Source: Ephydatia muelleri
Lineage: Eukaryota; Porifera; Demospongiae; Spongillida; Spongillidae
Reading direction: 5' to 3'
DNA: 64,000 bases
NCBI GenBank assembly: GCA_013339895.1
Contig: JABACO010000003.1
Coordinates: forward strand, 13,424,365 to 13,488,364
This document shows, piece by piece, positions 63,196 to 64,000 of this stretch. A program made the position numbers and the translations under genes. The notes below the pieces were generated by a model. It made no database searches, had not been told where the DNA came from, and worked only from the letters and a program-made list of their open reading frames with translations. The number at the start of each line of letters is the position of its first letter. Position 1 is the stretch's first letter.

Positions 63196-64000
63196 TTTCT
63201 GAGTAACCATTTGAACTCTCAAAAGCAAAACATGATGTTGACCACAGAGGTCCCCAAGCCCTCACATAGAATGGTAGATGGCTCAGCATATGAACATTCA
63301 TTGTTGTTGATGTTATTCCTATTGAATTTAAATATTGTATAGCCAGCAGACACTTCAATGTTACTCACCATATAGATCTGTGAATTGCAAATAATAGTGC
63401 TTTAGAATAGCTTCAGATAATTCCAAATGAAATTCATCTATGTTGTCGCCAAGTAAGATGTAAATACCAGCCATAAGCAACACATGGTGTTCGAAGTACT
63501 TATCAGGTAGAACATCCTTGAGAACAGGAATAGAATAAAACAAAAGCCATGACTGAAATTCTGATCCTGCAGTAATAAATACAATTTTAATACCACACAA
63601 ATTTACTTCTGAATTGTTAGCTCACCACACCTTTCCACTTGTTAGCCAAAGTTAGTGATCTCCGTGGACGTTTGATGGTATTGGGTACTCTAATTGATAG
63701 AAGCTTGCTGTCACAAAGGTCAATCTACATGTACTTGAATAGAACAACAATTTCAACCATAGTTGAACGAAATTTACCTGATCAAGAATGCTATATTGTT
63801 CTGTTTTCTTCGTTGCACAAAACCAATGGTTCACCAAAAGTGACTTGACAACGCCAAGATACACACAATGCAAAAGATTGATGATCATTCCAATTACTAA
63901 ATGGAATGGTGGATGTAAAGCTAATATTGGAATTCCTTTGATGCCTAAAATCTTTAGAGGATATGAAATTATTGAAGACAATACCATTTTACACTTCTTA
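63196..64000 (-). CDS. Transposase-like gene, tnp2 / DUF4218 type (5' part beyond the window)
   Basis: Four minus-strand exons can be joined. First, 64000-63778 (ALHPPFHLVIGMIINLLHCV, then YLGVVKSLLVNHWF, ending ILDQ). Second, 63724-63631 (IDLCDSKLLSIRVPNTIKRP...KWK). Third, 63566-63369 (GSEFQSWLLFYSIPVLKDVL, ILLGDNIDEFHLELSEAIL, LYG). Fourth, 63318-63196 (TTMNVHMLSHLPFYVRAWGP, LWSTSCFAFESSNGY). The M/H-x-x-YLGVVK, WLLFYS-x-PVL, H-x-x-x-HLP and WGPLW-x-x-S-C-F-x-FES-x-NG blocks are characteristic of CACTA/EnSpm tnp2-related proteins and their animal relatives. Introns are short (about 50-65 bp). Exons are intact, so it could be an active element or a host-adopted copy. Confidence 0.72.

Noticed and set aside
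62873..63358. Tyr-Ile-His-Thr repeat protein on the minus strand
   Set aside because: The repeat part is the (ATGT)n microsatellite in an intron. Only its first part (HLPFYVRAWGPLW...) is coding, as an exon of the tnp2-like gene.

Overview
This is animal (metazoan) nuclear DNA: short GT-AG introns, interspersed transposons, microsatellites and no bacterial gene layout. Long runs of Calx-beta domains together with the mix of hAT-like, tyrosine-recombinase, SWIM/YqaJ and tnp2-type elements would suit a marine invertebrate such as a sponge or cnidarian. That placement is an inference; no diagnostic marker gene is present.

Positions 2205-51273 (+ strand) hold one giant gene, which I read as 97 exons coding about 6,600 residues. 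The visible product is about 47 consecutive Calx-beta-like domains, one transmembrane helix and a long cytoplasmic tail. The 5' end, with the signal peptide, was not found and lies upstream or in an unrecognised exon. Every intron I could place is phase 1. Each domain is made by two exons: an N-half with a conserved Cys, and a C-half with a DY motif, a second Cys and a DD...E..E acidic loop. Domains 1-11 are diverged. From 18232 to about 45043 the gene is a tandem array of a roughly 2.06-kb genomic module. Each module has six exons (219, 135, 240, 150, 234 and 150 nt) coding three domains (376 codons). There are eleven copies: one is shortened by an exon-to-exon fusion and one is split by a retrotransposon. 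Diverged relatives of the module flank the array (10239-12092 and 45743-46960). Two more domains, the transmembrane helix and a tail of about 15 copies of an E-L-L-P-I-H motif finish the protein. Two single-base frame breaks interrupt the model, at about 45350 and 50568-50593.

The introns hold mobile elements. A degenerate tyrosine-recombinase retrotransposon (19654-24921, minus strand, gag-RT-RNaseH-YR) has split direct repeats and sits cleanly in one array intron. The 6.1-kb intron 12093-18231 contains a hAT-like element with a nested LINE fragment, part of a second non-autonomous element, a ZMYM1/hAT-like transposase fragment and several near-perfect palindromes.

Downstream (51274-57068) are a complete non-autonomous hAT-like element with an 8-bp target duplication, a decayed SWIM/YqaJ-type gene, and a roughly 300-bp pyrimidine tract. 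A type II membrane protein gene of unknown function starts at 57069 (+ strand) and has a long-inverted-repeat element in a later intron. The right edge (about 62284-64000, minus strand) is a multi-exon transposase-like (tnp2/DUF4218-type) gene that runs off the window.

The large gene looks like a cell-surface adhesion or recognition molecule: a long, repeat-built, Cys-rich and N-glycosylation-rich ectodomain on a tail rich in candidate acidic-dileucine sorting motifs. That role is inference. The architecture and the repeats are seen directly in the sequence.
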